Shown here piece after piece: positions 15,122 to 22,479 of a stretch of 64,000 bases of DNA. The position numbers and the translations under genes are program-made. The notes below the pieces were generated by a model, which did not search any database, was not told where the DNA came from, and saw nothing but the letters and a program-made list of their open reading frames with translations. This stretch comes from Sporomusaceae bacterium FL31 (GTDB lineage: Bacteria > Bacillota > Negativicutes > DSM-1736 > Dendrosporobacteraceae), in NCBI GenBank assembly GCA_003990955.1, contig BIFV01000006.1, positions 1-64,000 on the forward strand, in the 5' to 3' direction. Position 1 is the first letter of the stretch, and each line of letters opens with the position of its first letter.

Positions 15122-16348
15122 ATGATCAACTTATACCACCAAAACATCCCTCTAATTATTCTAATTGTTAATATGTTTATCGCCCAACTTGGAGTCGGCC
15201 TCGTCATTCCTGTATTGCCGAAATACATGCAGCTATTTAATGCCAGCGGAGCTGTTCTTGGATACTTGGTATCCGCAATGGGATTGACCTTGTTTTTATT
15301 CTCACCGCTTGCTGGTGAATTATCGGACCGATACGGACGAAAAATTGTGATTATCTTTGGTCTATGCATGTTCTGTCTATCGCAGTATTTATTTGGGGCA
15401 GCCGAAGCGTTATGGGTACTCTACCTCTCCCGCCTCATTGGCGGCATAGGTATTGCTTTTACTTCACCGGCCATCACAGCCTATGTTGCAGATATTACGA
15501 CTGAAGCCGAGCGCGGAAAAGGCATGAGCTGGCTAAGTGCAGCCATGGCCTTGGGAATTGTGATTGGCCCTGGCATCGGTGGGTTTCTGGCAGAATACGA
15601 CTTACGACTGCCTTTTTACTTTGCAGCAGCAGCTTCCGGTCTGGCCATGATAGCTTCGGTACTGATTTTACCTGAAAGCTTATCACTAGAAAAAAAGCTG
15701 GCTGCCCGCCAGCAGCAGAATGCTCATTCAAGGAATATTTTTCGTCACTTTTCCTTATCGTTAACTACACCCTACTTATCCTTGCTGCTGCTTTCGTTTA
15801 TTCTCGCGTTTGCCTTAGTCAAGGTTGAAGTTGTCTTTGGACTATACCTTGATGTAAAATACGGCTATACCCCACAAAAAATCGCGATCTTATATACTGT
15901 TGGAGCATTAGCCGGAGTAATGATTCAGGCACTACTTATGGATCGATTATTGCGTCGCTTTGGTGAAAAAATAATCATCCAAATATCACTGATTTTTTCA
16001 ACAGTTTCCCTGCTCTTACTACTAGTCCCAGACACGTTTCTCGGTCAATTGGCAATCTGTATTTTCTTTTTTTCTTTTACAGCCATGCTGCGTCCTGCAT
16101 TTACTACCCTGCTATCGAAATTGGCCGGTTCAGAGCAGGGACTTGCTTCAGGCTTGAGCAATGCATATACCAGCTTGGCCATTATCTTAGGTCCACCCGT
16201 TGCCGGACTTTTATTCGATATCCATAATAATTTACCCTATATTTGCGGAGCAATCATTATGATGGCAAGCCTAGCGATACCACTTAAAGAAGAGCCTCTA
16301 AACCAAAGCCTGCCAACACCTGCCATTCAGTCTGATGCGCAGAACTAA
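15122..16348 (+). CDS. MFS transporter of the DHA1 drug-efflux type, candidate siderophore exporter
   Basis: 408-residue major-facilitator protein with about twelve membrane segments. Motif A between helices 2 and 3 reads GELSDRYGRKIVII (about 62-75), and motif C-like GIVIGPGIGGFLAE lies in helix 5, the antiporter signature of drug exporters. The start is the ATG at 15122, with AAAAGGAAGG about 11 nt upstream. It is divergent from the receptor and shares its symmetric promoter and Fur box. Co-regulation with siderophore uptake suggests that it exports a siderophore or a related compound. That is inferred from context, since no siderophore biosynthesis genes are in view. Confidence 0.88.
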   Translation: MINLYHQNIPLIILIVNMFIAQLGVGLVIPVLPKYMQLFNASGAVLGYLVSAMGLTLFLFSPLAGELSDRYGRKIVIIFGLCMFCLSQYLFGAAEALWVLYLSRLIGGIGIAFTSPAITAYVADITTEAERGKGMSWLSAAMALGIVIGPGIGGFLAEYDLRLPFYFAAAASGLAMIASVLILPESLSLEKKLAARQQQNAHSRNIFRHFSLSLTTPYLSLLLLSFILAFALVKVEVVFGLYLDVKYGYTPQKIAILYTVGALAGVMIQALLMDRLLRRFGEKIIIQISLIFSTVSLLLLLVPDTFLGQLAICIFFFSFTAMLRPAFTTLLSKLAGSEQGLASGLSNAYTSLAIILGPPVAGLLFDIHNNLPYICGAIIMMASLAIPLKEEPLNQSLPTPAIQSDAQN

Positions 16349-16391
16349 CTCCTTATGAAGAGCTTTGGCCATGCTACACCCCCTATAAATA

Positions 16392-16449
16392 TTGACAAAA
16401 CAATTCCCCTAGTACTCTACTCGAAGTACTGGGGGAATTGTTTTGTCAA
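16392..16449. terminator. Bidirectional terminator between MFS and larA-like genes
   Basis: A long stem from TTGACAAAACAATTCCCC (16392-16409) to its complement ending at 16449 separates the convergent genes. Confidence 0.85.
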
Positions 16450-16458
16450 GAAGCACGG

Positions 16459-17748
16459 TTATGCCAATCTGGGTAATGTATTCGCCCCTTGAGGCATAAC
16501 ATGGGTTTTTAGATTTTTGCCGCGTTTGGCATAAACCAGCGCGAGTGCTTCATCCAGCGTTCTGACAATCTTAATATTAGCTTTCTGCAATAAGGCAGGG
16601 TCTAATGCCGAGACTAAAATCAGTTCAAACTTTTCAGCCGACTCACAGAAATAGTAACCAACATATTTTGAGATGCTATAATCAGTCCGCAGTGCGTCTT
16701 CCCGCTCCAGCACGGTATGATAGCCTAAGATCATTTCCTGAACTTCGGCATTACCGCCAAGACCTTCCGGACTTTCGGTCAGGATAATCATAGTCCCACC
16801 TGGCTTTGTTGCCTCACGAGCATTGATCAGCGTTTTAATGGATTGATACAAATTGACATCCTTGGGACTTCCCCCGGCTGAGGCAATGACCAAATCGGCT
16901 TTTTCCTTAATGGTAACACCATCAATAGCATCCACCATCGCCCGCCCTTGATCATGAGCGTCTTGATAATGCCCGGCTACCGCACCCGCTATTCTTCCCT
17001 CAGCAGTAACTACATTGAACATAAAAGCTGGATTAGCCAGTCTGGCAGCTTCCAGCATATCTAAATGAATCAGATTGGTAGCATCATTACCGGAACGCAC
17101 TTCAGGATGAGGGCCCTGCCCTCTAACCGGATTAAGCGACAGCGCATGATTGGCCATTACTGTTTCATAAGAAGAAATACCTGGTAATACATACTTCTTG
17201 CCGCCTGACCATCCAGCTAAAAAGTGATAGACAATACCACCTGTTAGGACTAGATGATCACATTCCATGGCTTGTTTATTGAGCCATACCGGAGTACCAA
17301 ATGAGGTTTCCCCACAGTAAACCAGATTAGTCCGGTCATGACAGTCATGATCAATAACCGTAAATCGATCCGCCAGTTCTGGTCCTAGCAACAAACGGTG
17401 CTCTTCGGCAGTCTGGGGTCGATGCGTTCCCAGAGCGCAAATAAACAAGATATCTTCATCCTGCACGCCTCCCTGTGCCAATTCCTCAACAAGCAGCGGC
17501 AGATAAAGGTCGGTTCGCTGCCAGGCACGGGTGATATCAGGTATGACGATACAAACTCGCTCACCTGACTTGACTAGTTCAGATAAGCGCGGACTGCCAA
17601 TCGGGTTAGCCAAAGCAGCACGAATCATTTCACTTTCACTTTTTTCAAATGTTACCTGGTTGCTCTCAATCACTTGTAGAATATGTTCTTCATCAATTTT
17701 TAAGAGCATTTCTTCATGACCATACTTTAAGGCAAATTCTCTTTCCAT
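16459..17748 (-). CDS. larA: LarA-family nickel-dependent 2-hydroxyacid racemase/epimerase
   Basis: 429-residue LarA homologue. LarA uses a nickel-pincer cofactor to invert the carbinol carbon of 2-hydroxyacids. Conserved pieces are PDITRAW (family usually DxTRP), ALGTHRPQT with the first catalytic His, YHFLAGWSGGKKYVLPG with the His and Lys that hold the cofactor, and ANHALS with the further His. Family members act on lactate, malate, phenyllactate and other substrates, so the substrate is open; the altered DITRAW fits a non-lactate member. The cofactor genes larB, larC and larE are not in the window. It follows the BASS gene by 29 bp and shares its isoleucine T-box. ATG at 17748 behind GGAGGACACT. 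Confidence 0.85.
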   Translation of the reverse strand: MEREFALKYGHEEMLLKIDEEHILQVIESNQVTFEKSESEMIRAALANPIGSPRLSELVKSGERVCIVIPDITRAWQRTDLYLPLLVEELAQGGVQDEDILFICALGTHRPQTAEEHRLLLGPELADRFTVIDHDCHDRTNLVYCGETSFGTPVWLNKQAMECDHLVLTGGIVYHFLAGWSGGKKYVLPGISSYETVMANHALSLNPVRGQGPHPEVRSGNDATNLIHLDMLEAARLANPAFMFNVVTAEGRIAGAVAGHYQDAHDQGRAMVDAIDGVTIKEKADLVIASAGGSPKDVNLYQSIKTLINAREATKPGGTMIILTESPEGLGGNAEVQEMILGYHTVLEREDALRTDYSISKYVGYYFCESAEKFELILVSALDPALLQKANIKIVRTLDEALALVYAKRGKNLKTHVMPQGANTLPRLA

Positions 17749-17777
17749 AGTGTCCTCCTTACGCCTGCAAGTATCTC

Positions 17778-18749
17778 TTATTTTGCCAAAACAACCTCAC
17801 TGGCCTGATTGCTCATTTCCTCAGTAGGACGGTTTCCCCAATAACTGGCTAAGACGCTGCCACTCATATATTGCCAAACAGCCCCAACAGCTGCTGGCAG
17901 TGCTGCCATGGGATCAAGATGGGCTAATGCAAGCGCAACAGCTAAGCCTGAGTTTTCCATACCAATTTCAAAGGTGATAGCCCTTGATTTTTTGGGTGAC
18001 ATTCCCACTGATTTCGCAGAATAATACCCTAAAGTCAGACCAAACAAATTCTGCAAGGCGACTGCCAGGCAAAGCACCAGCGCTACGGTCGCCATTTTAG
18101 CAGCATTTAACGCAACTACCGAAGATAAGATGGTAATAATAAACACAACCGATACAGCAGGAACGATTTTAATGATTTTGTCTACTAGTTTTGGTGCTGC
18201 CATATGTAATGCAACGCCTGCAGTAACTGGCACCAAAACAATTTTCACAATATCAACAAGCAGTACCGTCACATCGATGGGGATCATGGAACCGGCCAAT
18301 AACAGGAAAATATACGGAGTCAGAACTGGAGCCAACACAGTATTGACACTGGAAACAGTAATCGAAAGAGCAGTATCCCCTTTAGCGATATAGGTCATTA
18401 CATTAGAACCAGTTCCACTAGGGGCTGCACCTAATAATACCATGCCCGCAGCTAATGCGGGCGGTAATCCTAAGAGTTTTGCCACAAAGAAACCAGCTAA
18501 CGGCATGATCAAATAGCGAAAGAACACTCCATAAAAGACATCTTTAGGACGGGTTAGTACCAAACGAAAATCGTCCAAGGACATTGTGAGCCCCATTCCC
18601 AGCATGATGACCCCTAATAAGTAGGAAATATACGGACCAACACCTTTAAATGGTGCTGGATTCATGAACGCAACAACCGAAGTCAGGATTACCCAGACTG
18701 TCATATACTTACAAATCAAAGCTGCCAATTTTTCTAATAATTTTACCAT
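17778..18749 (-). CDS. BASS-family Na+-coupled 2-keto/hydroxy-acid transporter
   Basis: 323-residue membrane protein of the bile acid:Na+ symporter family, which includes the PanS (ketopantoate) and BASS pyruvate carriers. About ten membrane segments are seen. LLGAAPSGTGSNVMTYIAKGD and ITFEIGMENSGLAVALA are the two crossover sodium-site motifs, quoted at about 105-125 and 250-266. I place the start at the ATG at 18749 because GGAGGG lies 9-12 nt upstream; the upstream extension overlaps the leader. It is the first gene after an isoleucine T-box and is followed by the LarA homologue. Import of a branched 2-keto or 2-hydroxy acid that can feed isoleucine is the inferred role. Confidence 0.85.
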   Translation of the reverse strand: MVKLLEKLAALICKYMTVWVILTSVVAFMNPAPFKGVGPYISYLLGVIMLGMGLTMSLDDFRLVLTRPKDVFYGVFFRYLIMPLAGFFVAKLLGLPPALAAGMVLLGAAPSGTGSNVMTYIAKGDTALSITVSSVNTVLAPVLTPYIFLLLAGSMIPIDVTVLLVDIVKIVLVPVTAGVALHMAAPKLVDKIIKIVPAVSVVFIITILSSVVALNAAKMATVALVLCLAVALQNLFGLTLGYYSAKSVGMSPKKSRAITFEIGMENSGLAVALALAHLDPMAALPAAVGAVWQYMSGSVLASYWGNRPTEEMSNQASEVVLAK

Positions 18750-18833
18750 GTGAAAACCCTCCTTAATAATGTGTACTAAAAACTGAGCTGTCACTCAAAG
18801 CTGCGCAAACTTTGTCACAAACTCAATGAAAAT

Positions 18834-19176
18834 AAAAAAACTCTTGCCCTTTGAGTCTGATTAACTCAAAAGGGGCAAGAGATAATTCCTGCGGTACCAC
18901 CCTTTTTCATAGACCAAATTGGTCTACATCTCATCAGGTCTAACAACCCTAGCAAGGTAACGGTTGCACTCCAGTTAAGGAGCCGAGGCCGGCGCGGCTT
19001 ACTTTTAACAGTTCAGCGTTGCTGTTCAGGAGTGATCTTTGCAGTCTGATCGTTACCGGTTCACACCACCCACCGGTTCTCTGAAACGACGTTATGATTG
19101 CAACGGTCTCCCTCATCACATTTACAGTTATATGATGTTTAATCACAAATTGCTTTTACAATTGTAACTAGCTATT
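18834..19176 (-). promoter_or_regulatory. T-box leader, isoleucine (AUC) specific
   Basis: The minus-strand leader carries the T-box AAGGGTGGTACCGC (18908-18895) followed by a terminator (18881-18842, stem CTCTTGCCC...GGGCAAGAG, then U7). Distal stem I has the canonical CAGAGAACCGG and GGTGTGAACCGG. After the TTGCA/TGCAA helix the 3' strand reads AAAG-AUC-A-CTCCTGAAC, aligning AUC with the specifier position of known T-boxes. The bulge UGGU calls for a discriminator A, as in tRNA-Ile. Uncharged tRNA-Ile should switch on the BASS-LarA operon. Confidence 0.85.
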
Positions 19177-19205
19177 ACTATACTCTCTGTGATTCACGGT
19201 GTCAA
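19177..19205 (-). promoter_or_regulatory. Promoter of the isoleucine T-box operon
   Basis: TTGACA (19205-19200), 17 bp spacer, TATAGT (19182-19177) on the minus strand. Confidence 0.75.
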
Positions 19206-19389
19206 GTCCCAGCCTACAAAAAGCTTTTTTTCTTAATTTCGGACAGAATTCACACAGTCTAATCATTCCATGAATACGATTGTTCTTTCTACAAGAAAAC
19301 AAATAGATAACTTTCAATTAATATGGTATAATATGTAATTAGATGTAATAAAGCAACCATTAAAGATAGGATATAGGGGAGGACAAACT

Positions 19390-20352
19390 ATGAGTGTTAA
19401 AAAGAATAAGCTGGTTATTGTCGGTGTCGGGAATGTCGGTTCAGCCGTCTTAAATTGTGCCCTGTCTTTAAATCTTGCATCGGAAATTGCAGTCATTGAT
19501 ATTCTGGAAAAAAAGGCGCACGGCGAAGCCTTAGATTCAAATCACGCCTTGCCGTTCTCGTCCAAACCAAATGTAGCGATTCATGCCGGTACTTATGAAG
19601 AATGTAAAGATGCCAGTGTGATCATCATTGCTGCAGGTCCTAGTATTTTGCCAGGTGAATGCATGGATCGCTTAGTACTTGCCGGCAGAAATGTTGCGGT
19701 AATGAAAGATGTTATGACATCAATCACTCAATACACTAAAGATGCCATCATTATTATGATTACAAACCCATTGGATGTTATGGTCTACTATGCCCAAAAC
19801 TTTTTTGGCTACCCAAAAAACAAAATCTTTGGCACTGGTACAACGCTGGAAACCGCTCGTTTCCGTAAAATCATCGCCGATCAATATGACCTTGACCCGA
19901 AAGAGATCCACGGCTATATTTTGGGAGAACATGGCAATTCAGCTTTCGCTGCATGGAGTTTGCTCAGTATTGCCGGTCTAGCCAGTGACAAACTTGACGA
20001 ATATTTTTCCCCCACTAAGCCCTTAGACCGAGAAAAAACGGCTGCCGAAGTTATTCATACTGCCTATGACGTTCTTACCTCCAAAGGTTGGACCAATTCA
20101 GGCATCGCCATGGCTGCTTGCCGTATTGCCAGAGCTGTGTTATTTAATGAACGCAGCATCTTCCCTGTTTCAACAACATTAGAAGGCGAATATGGGTTAA
20201 CCAATGTGGCCTTAAGTCTGCCTTGTATCGTGTCATCAGAGGGAATAAGCCGCCGGCTTGAAGTTCCTTTGGCTGAGGATGAACTAGCTAAATTAAAAAA
20301 GAGTGCCGACAGCTTAACCACAGTCATTCAATCCGTTGGTCTGGCAAAATAG
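19390..20352 (+). CDS. L-2-hydroxyisocaproate dehydrogenase-like member of the LDH/MDH family
   Basis: 320-residue NAD-dependent L-2-hydroxyacid dehydrogenase. The N-terminal Rossmann motif is IVGVGNVGSAVL (about 10-21). The catalytic His lies in GEHGNSAFAAWS (about 179-190); GEHGNS with Asn is the form known from L-HicDH, where LDHs have GEHGDS. Substrate-loop residues differ from LDH: the Gln102 position is Ile86, and the following Arg aligns as in HicDH (MDRL). A hydrophobic branched 2-keto acid is therefore the likely substrate. ATG at 19390 follows GGGGAGGACAAACT; a TATAAT at 19327-19332 is a candidate -10. It is divergent from the isoleucine T-box operon. Confidence 0.82.
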   Translation: MSVKKNKLVIVGVGNVGSAVLNCALSLNLASEIAVIDILEKKAHGEALDSNHALPFSSKPNVAIHAGTYEECKDASVIIIAAGPSILPGECMDRLVLAGRNVAVMKDVMTSITQYTKDAIIIMITNPLDVMVYYAQNFFGYPKNKIFGTGTTLETARFRKIIADQYDLDPKEIHGYILGEHGNSAFAAWSLLSIAGLASDKLDEYFSPTKPLDREKTAAEVIHTAYDVLTSKGWTNSGIAMAACRIARAVLFNERSIFPVSTTLEGEYGLTNVALSLPCIVSSEGISRRLEVPLAEDELAKLKKSADSLTTVIQSVGLAK

Positions 20353-20394
20353 AAACTCCTGTGAGAGCTAACATGGCTTTCACAGGAGTTTTCA
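20353..20394 (+). terminator. Terminator after the hydroxyacid dehydrogenase
   Basis: Stem AAACTCCTGTGAGAGC with GGCTTTCACAGGAGTTT and a T-run, also usable by the convergent protease gene. Confidence 0.85.
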
Positions 20395-20405
20395 TTAACT
20401 GATCT

Positions 20406-21335
20406 TTAATTTGCTCCCTGCAATAACTCATGCAGAAAAAATGTAAAAAATGATGATATTGCAAAAATAGAAAAATAAGCAAACGCCATCTTAATTCGAA
20501 AACTTCGCTCAACATGATAATAATCTTCTGGCAGTTGATCACGATTCTTCCAAACTTTCCAGGCTTTTCCCACTGACAACAGGAGAATAAGCAAGGCTAT
20601 TGGATTAAAGAAGTATAGGGTAATCATCAGCATTGCAACAATTCCCACCAGCCACATAAGCGGCGATAAGGATGCTGCAATACGGCCGCCGTCCAAAGGA
20701 TGAGCAGGAATCATATTGAAAACCGTCATAAAAAAACCAAAATAAGCTAAGGCTGCCCAAAGTGCAGATTTTGCTGCTATAGCGATAATCAGACATATAA
20801 AGGCACCCATCATACCAATCAGAGGTCCGCCTACAGCCACAAAAGACTCGGTCTTCACATCCTTAGGTTCTTCCTTCATTCTGATAAATGCCCCTACAAA
20901 GGGGATAAATACCGGCAAACTCACATCAATTTTTTTCAGTCGGGCAAAATACAGGTGCCCCATTTCGTGAACAAATATCAAGCCAACAATTCCAGCTGCA
21001 TATTTCCAACCGTAAAAGAAGGTATAAGAAACAATCATAACAACCATCGATAAGCCTGTGGTCATAAATTTGCCTAATTTTAAGAGCTTTCCTAAAAACA
21101 ACAGTGGCCCCATTAAAAATTTAAGCTTACCAAAAACCAATCCCAGCACGGCTAATATCCCAACCCACCAGCTGCGCTTTTTCCCAGTTTCATTAGGAAC
21201 GCCTGCCCCTTCAGGAGCACCAATATCACTGATTTGCCGTTCATCCACCTGATAATCAGTTTGTATCACCTCAAAAGTTTGTTCCTGATCTTTGCTAGGT
21301 TCTTCTAAATTTTTATTTTTTTCATCCAGCGTCAT
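20406..21335 (-). CDS. M50 site-2-protease-family membrane metalloprotease
   Basis: 309-residue membrane protein. The zinc site HEMGH stands in LIFVHEMGHLYFARLKKIDV (about 140-159), and the third ligand is in NMIPAHPLDGGRIA, the LDG motif of the family. The first 55 residues are acidic and polar, then five or six membrane segments follow. Such proteases cut substrates within the membrane, often in stress signalling or maturation; no partner anti-sigma factor is nearby. ATG at 21335 follows AAAGGAG. It lies 41 bp after the dioxygenase gene, so the two may share a transcript. Confidence 0.85.
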   Translation of the reverse strand: MTLDEKNKNLEEPSKDQEQTFEVIQTDYQVDERQISDIGAPEGAGVPNETGKKRSWWVGILAVLGLVFGKLKFLMGPLLFLGKLLKLGKFMTTGLSMVVMIVSYTFFYGWKYAAGIVGLIFVHEMGHLYFARLKKIDVSLPVFIPFVGAFIRMKEEPKDVKTESFVAVGGPLIGMMGAFICLIIAIAAKSALWAALAYFGFFMTVFNMIPAHPLDGGRIAASLSPLMWLVGIVAMLMITLYFFNPIALLILLLSVGKAWKVWKNRDQLPEDYYHVERSFRIKMAFAYFSIFAISSFFTFFLHELLQGAN

Positions 21336-21376
21336 TGAATAACTCCTTTATATCCTCATCTCGATTAGAATAACAT

Positions 21377-22156
21377 TCATTTCTGACTAAGCATCAGACT
21401 GCGCATCGATATTGAGCCATTTTGCATATCGGTACAAGTAAATTGCAAAACATCAGGTTCCTCTTGTAATGCCAACGTGTAAAGCAGCGGCAGGTAGTGC
21501 TCATTGGTCGGTACAGCCCATCTGGCGTTTGGTAATTGATCATAATTAATTAAGCTGCCATGATCGCCATATACCATTAACTCGGCAATTCGGCGATCAA
21601 ATTCTAACGCCCAGGAATAAACGTCCCCATACATTTGTTCAAAGTTTACTTTTGCTAAGTTATGAACGATATTGCCACTGCCGATAATTAGCACTCCGTC
21701 ATCCCTGAGTGGTGCAAGTTTTCTACCCAATTCGTAATGCTGACCTGGTGTTTTCAACCGATCAAGACTAAGTTCCAATACCGGGATATCAGCCTGAGGA
21801 AATACATGCTTTAATACAGCCCAGGCCGCATGATCAATCCCGCGCTGGTGATCGGCTCTGACTTGGTTCCCAGTAATGGCTTGCACCAACTCAGCGATTT
21901 CCAGTGATCCTGGACAAGGATATTTTATTTCATATAATTCTTCAGGAAAGCCGTAAAAATCATAGATTGTTGGTGGCAAGGACGCAGCGGTAACATAAGT
22001 ATTCCGGGTCTGCCAATGAGCAGAAACTACTAGAATAGCTGTCGGTTTAGGCAATCTATCCCCCAGTGCCGCCAAGCTACGTGTATAGGTATTATCCTCG
22101 ATAATATTCATCGGTGATCCGTGACCAATAAACAATACTGGCATTCTCACAACCAT
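21377..22156 (-). CDS. LigB/DODA-type extradiol ring-cleavage dioxygenase family protein
   Basis: About 259 residues, class III extradiol dioxygenase family (YgiD, plant DODA). Predicted metal ligands are in MPVLFIGHGSPM near the start, VVSAHWQTR (about 44-52), and the later HAAWAVLKHVFP. The family opens catechol-type rings with O2 at a non-haem iron or zinc site, which is odd in a likely anaerobe; a non-oxygenase role is possible. Start choice: ATG at 22156 is only 3 nt from AAAGGAG, while GTG at 22150 is 9 nt away and may be the real start. Confidence 0.8.
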   Translation of the reverse strand: MVVRMPVLFIGHGSPMNIIEDNTYTRSLAALGDRLPKPTAILVVSAHWQTRNTYVTAASLPPTIYDFYGFPEELYEIKYPCPGSLEIAELVQAITGNQVRADHQRGIDHAAWAVLKHVFPQADIPVLELSLDRLKTPGQHYELGRKLAPLRDDGVLIIGSGNIVHNLAKVNFEQMYGDVYSWALEFDRRIAELMVYGDHGSLINYDQLPNARWAVPTNEHYLPLLYTLALQEEPDVLQFTCTDMQNGSISMRSLMLSQK

Positions 22157-22479
22157 CAACTCCTTTATTCCTTCTACAACCTAAAACAGATACGCACAAG
22201 TAACGTGCTTATATTTTAATTCTATTATACAACTCTCAATCATTAATTTTCACCTAATAAGGTAGAATTACATGTCGCTTTTTAAATATCCCGCCACTTT
22301 TATTCTGATTATTTCATATTTTAATGAACGACATTAAAATAAATCTACTTGAAGAAAAATATGTAAGTAATATATGATAGTAATCAATAGTAACCTGTTA
22401 ATTAGAAATATCACAGCAACTAAGCCGCTTTCAGCTGCCTGGAAAGCAAGTCGATAGCGATCAAAAAGGATGATGAACA
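22157..22479. other. Divergent intergenic region, no gene
   Basis: AT-rich spacer between the dioxygenase gene and the RyR-domain gene. A minus-strand TATAAT occurs at about 22222-22227, and a weak plus-strand pair TTGAAG/TATGAT near 22350-22379. I see no operator or RNA element. Confidence 0.4.

Noticed and set aside
18949..19146. 65-codon minus-strand frame upstream of the BASS gene
   Set aside because: It lies entirely in the T-box leader, whose RNA motifs explain the sequence.
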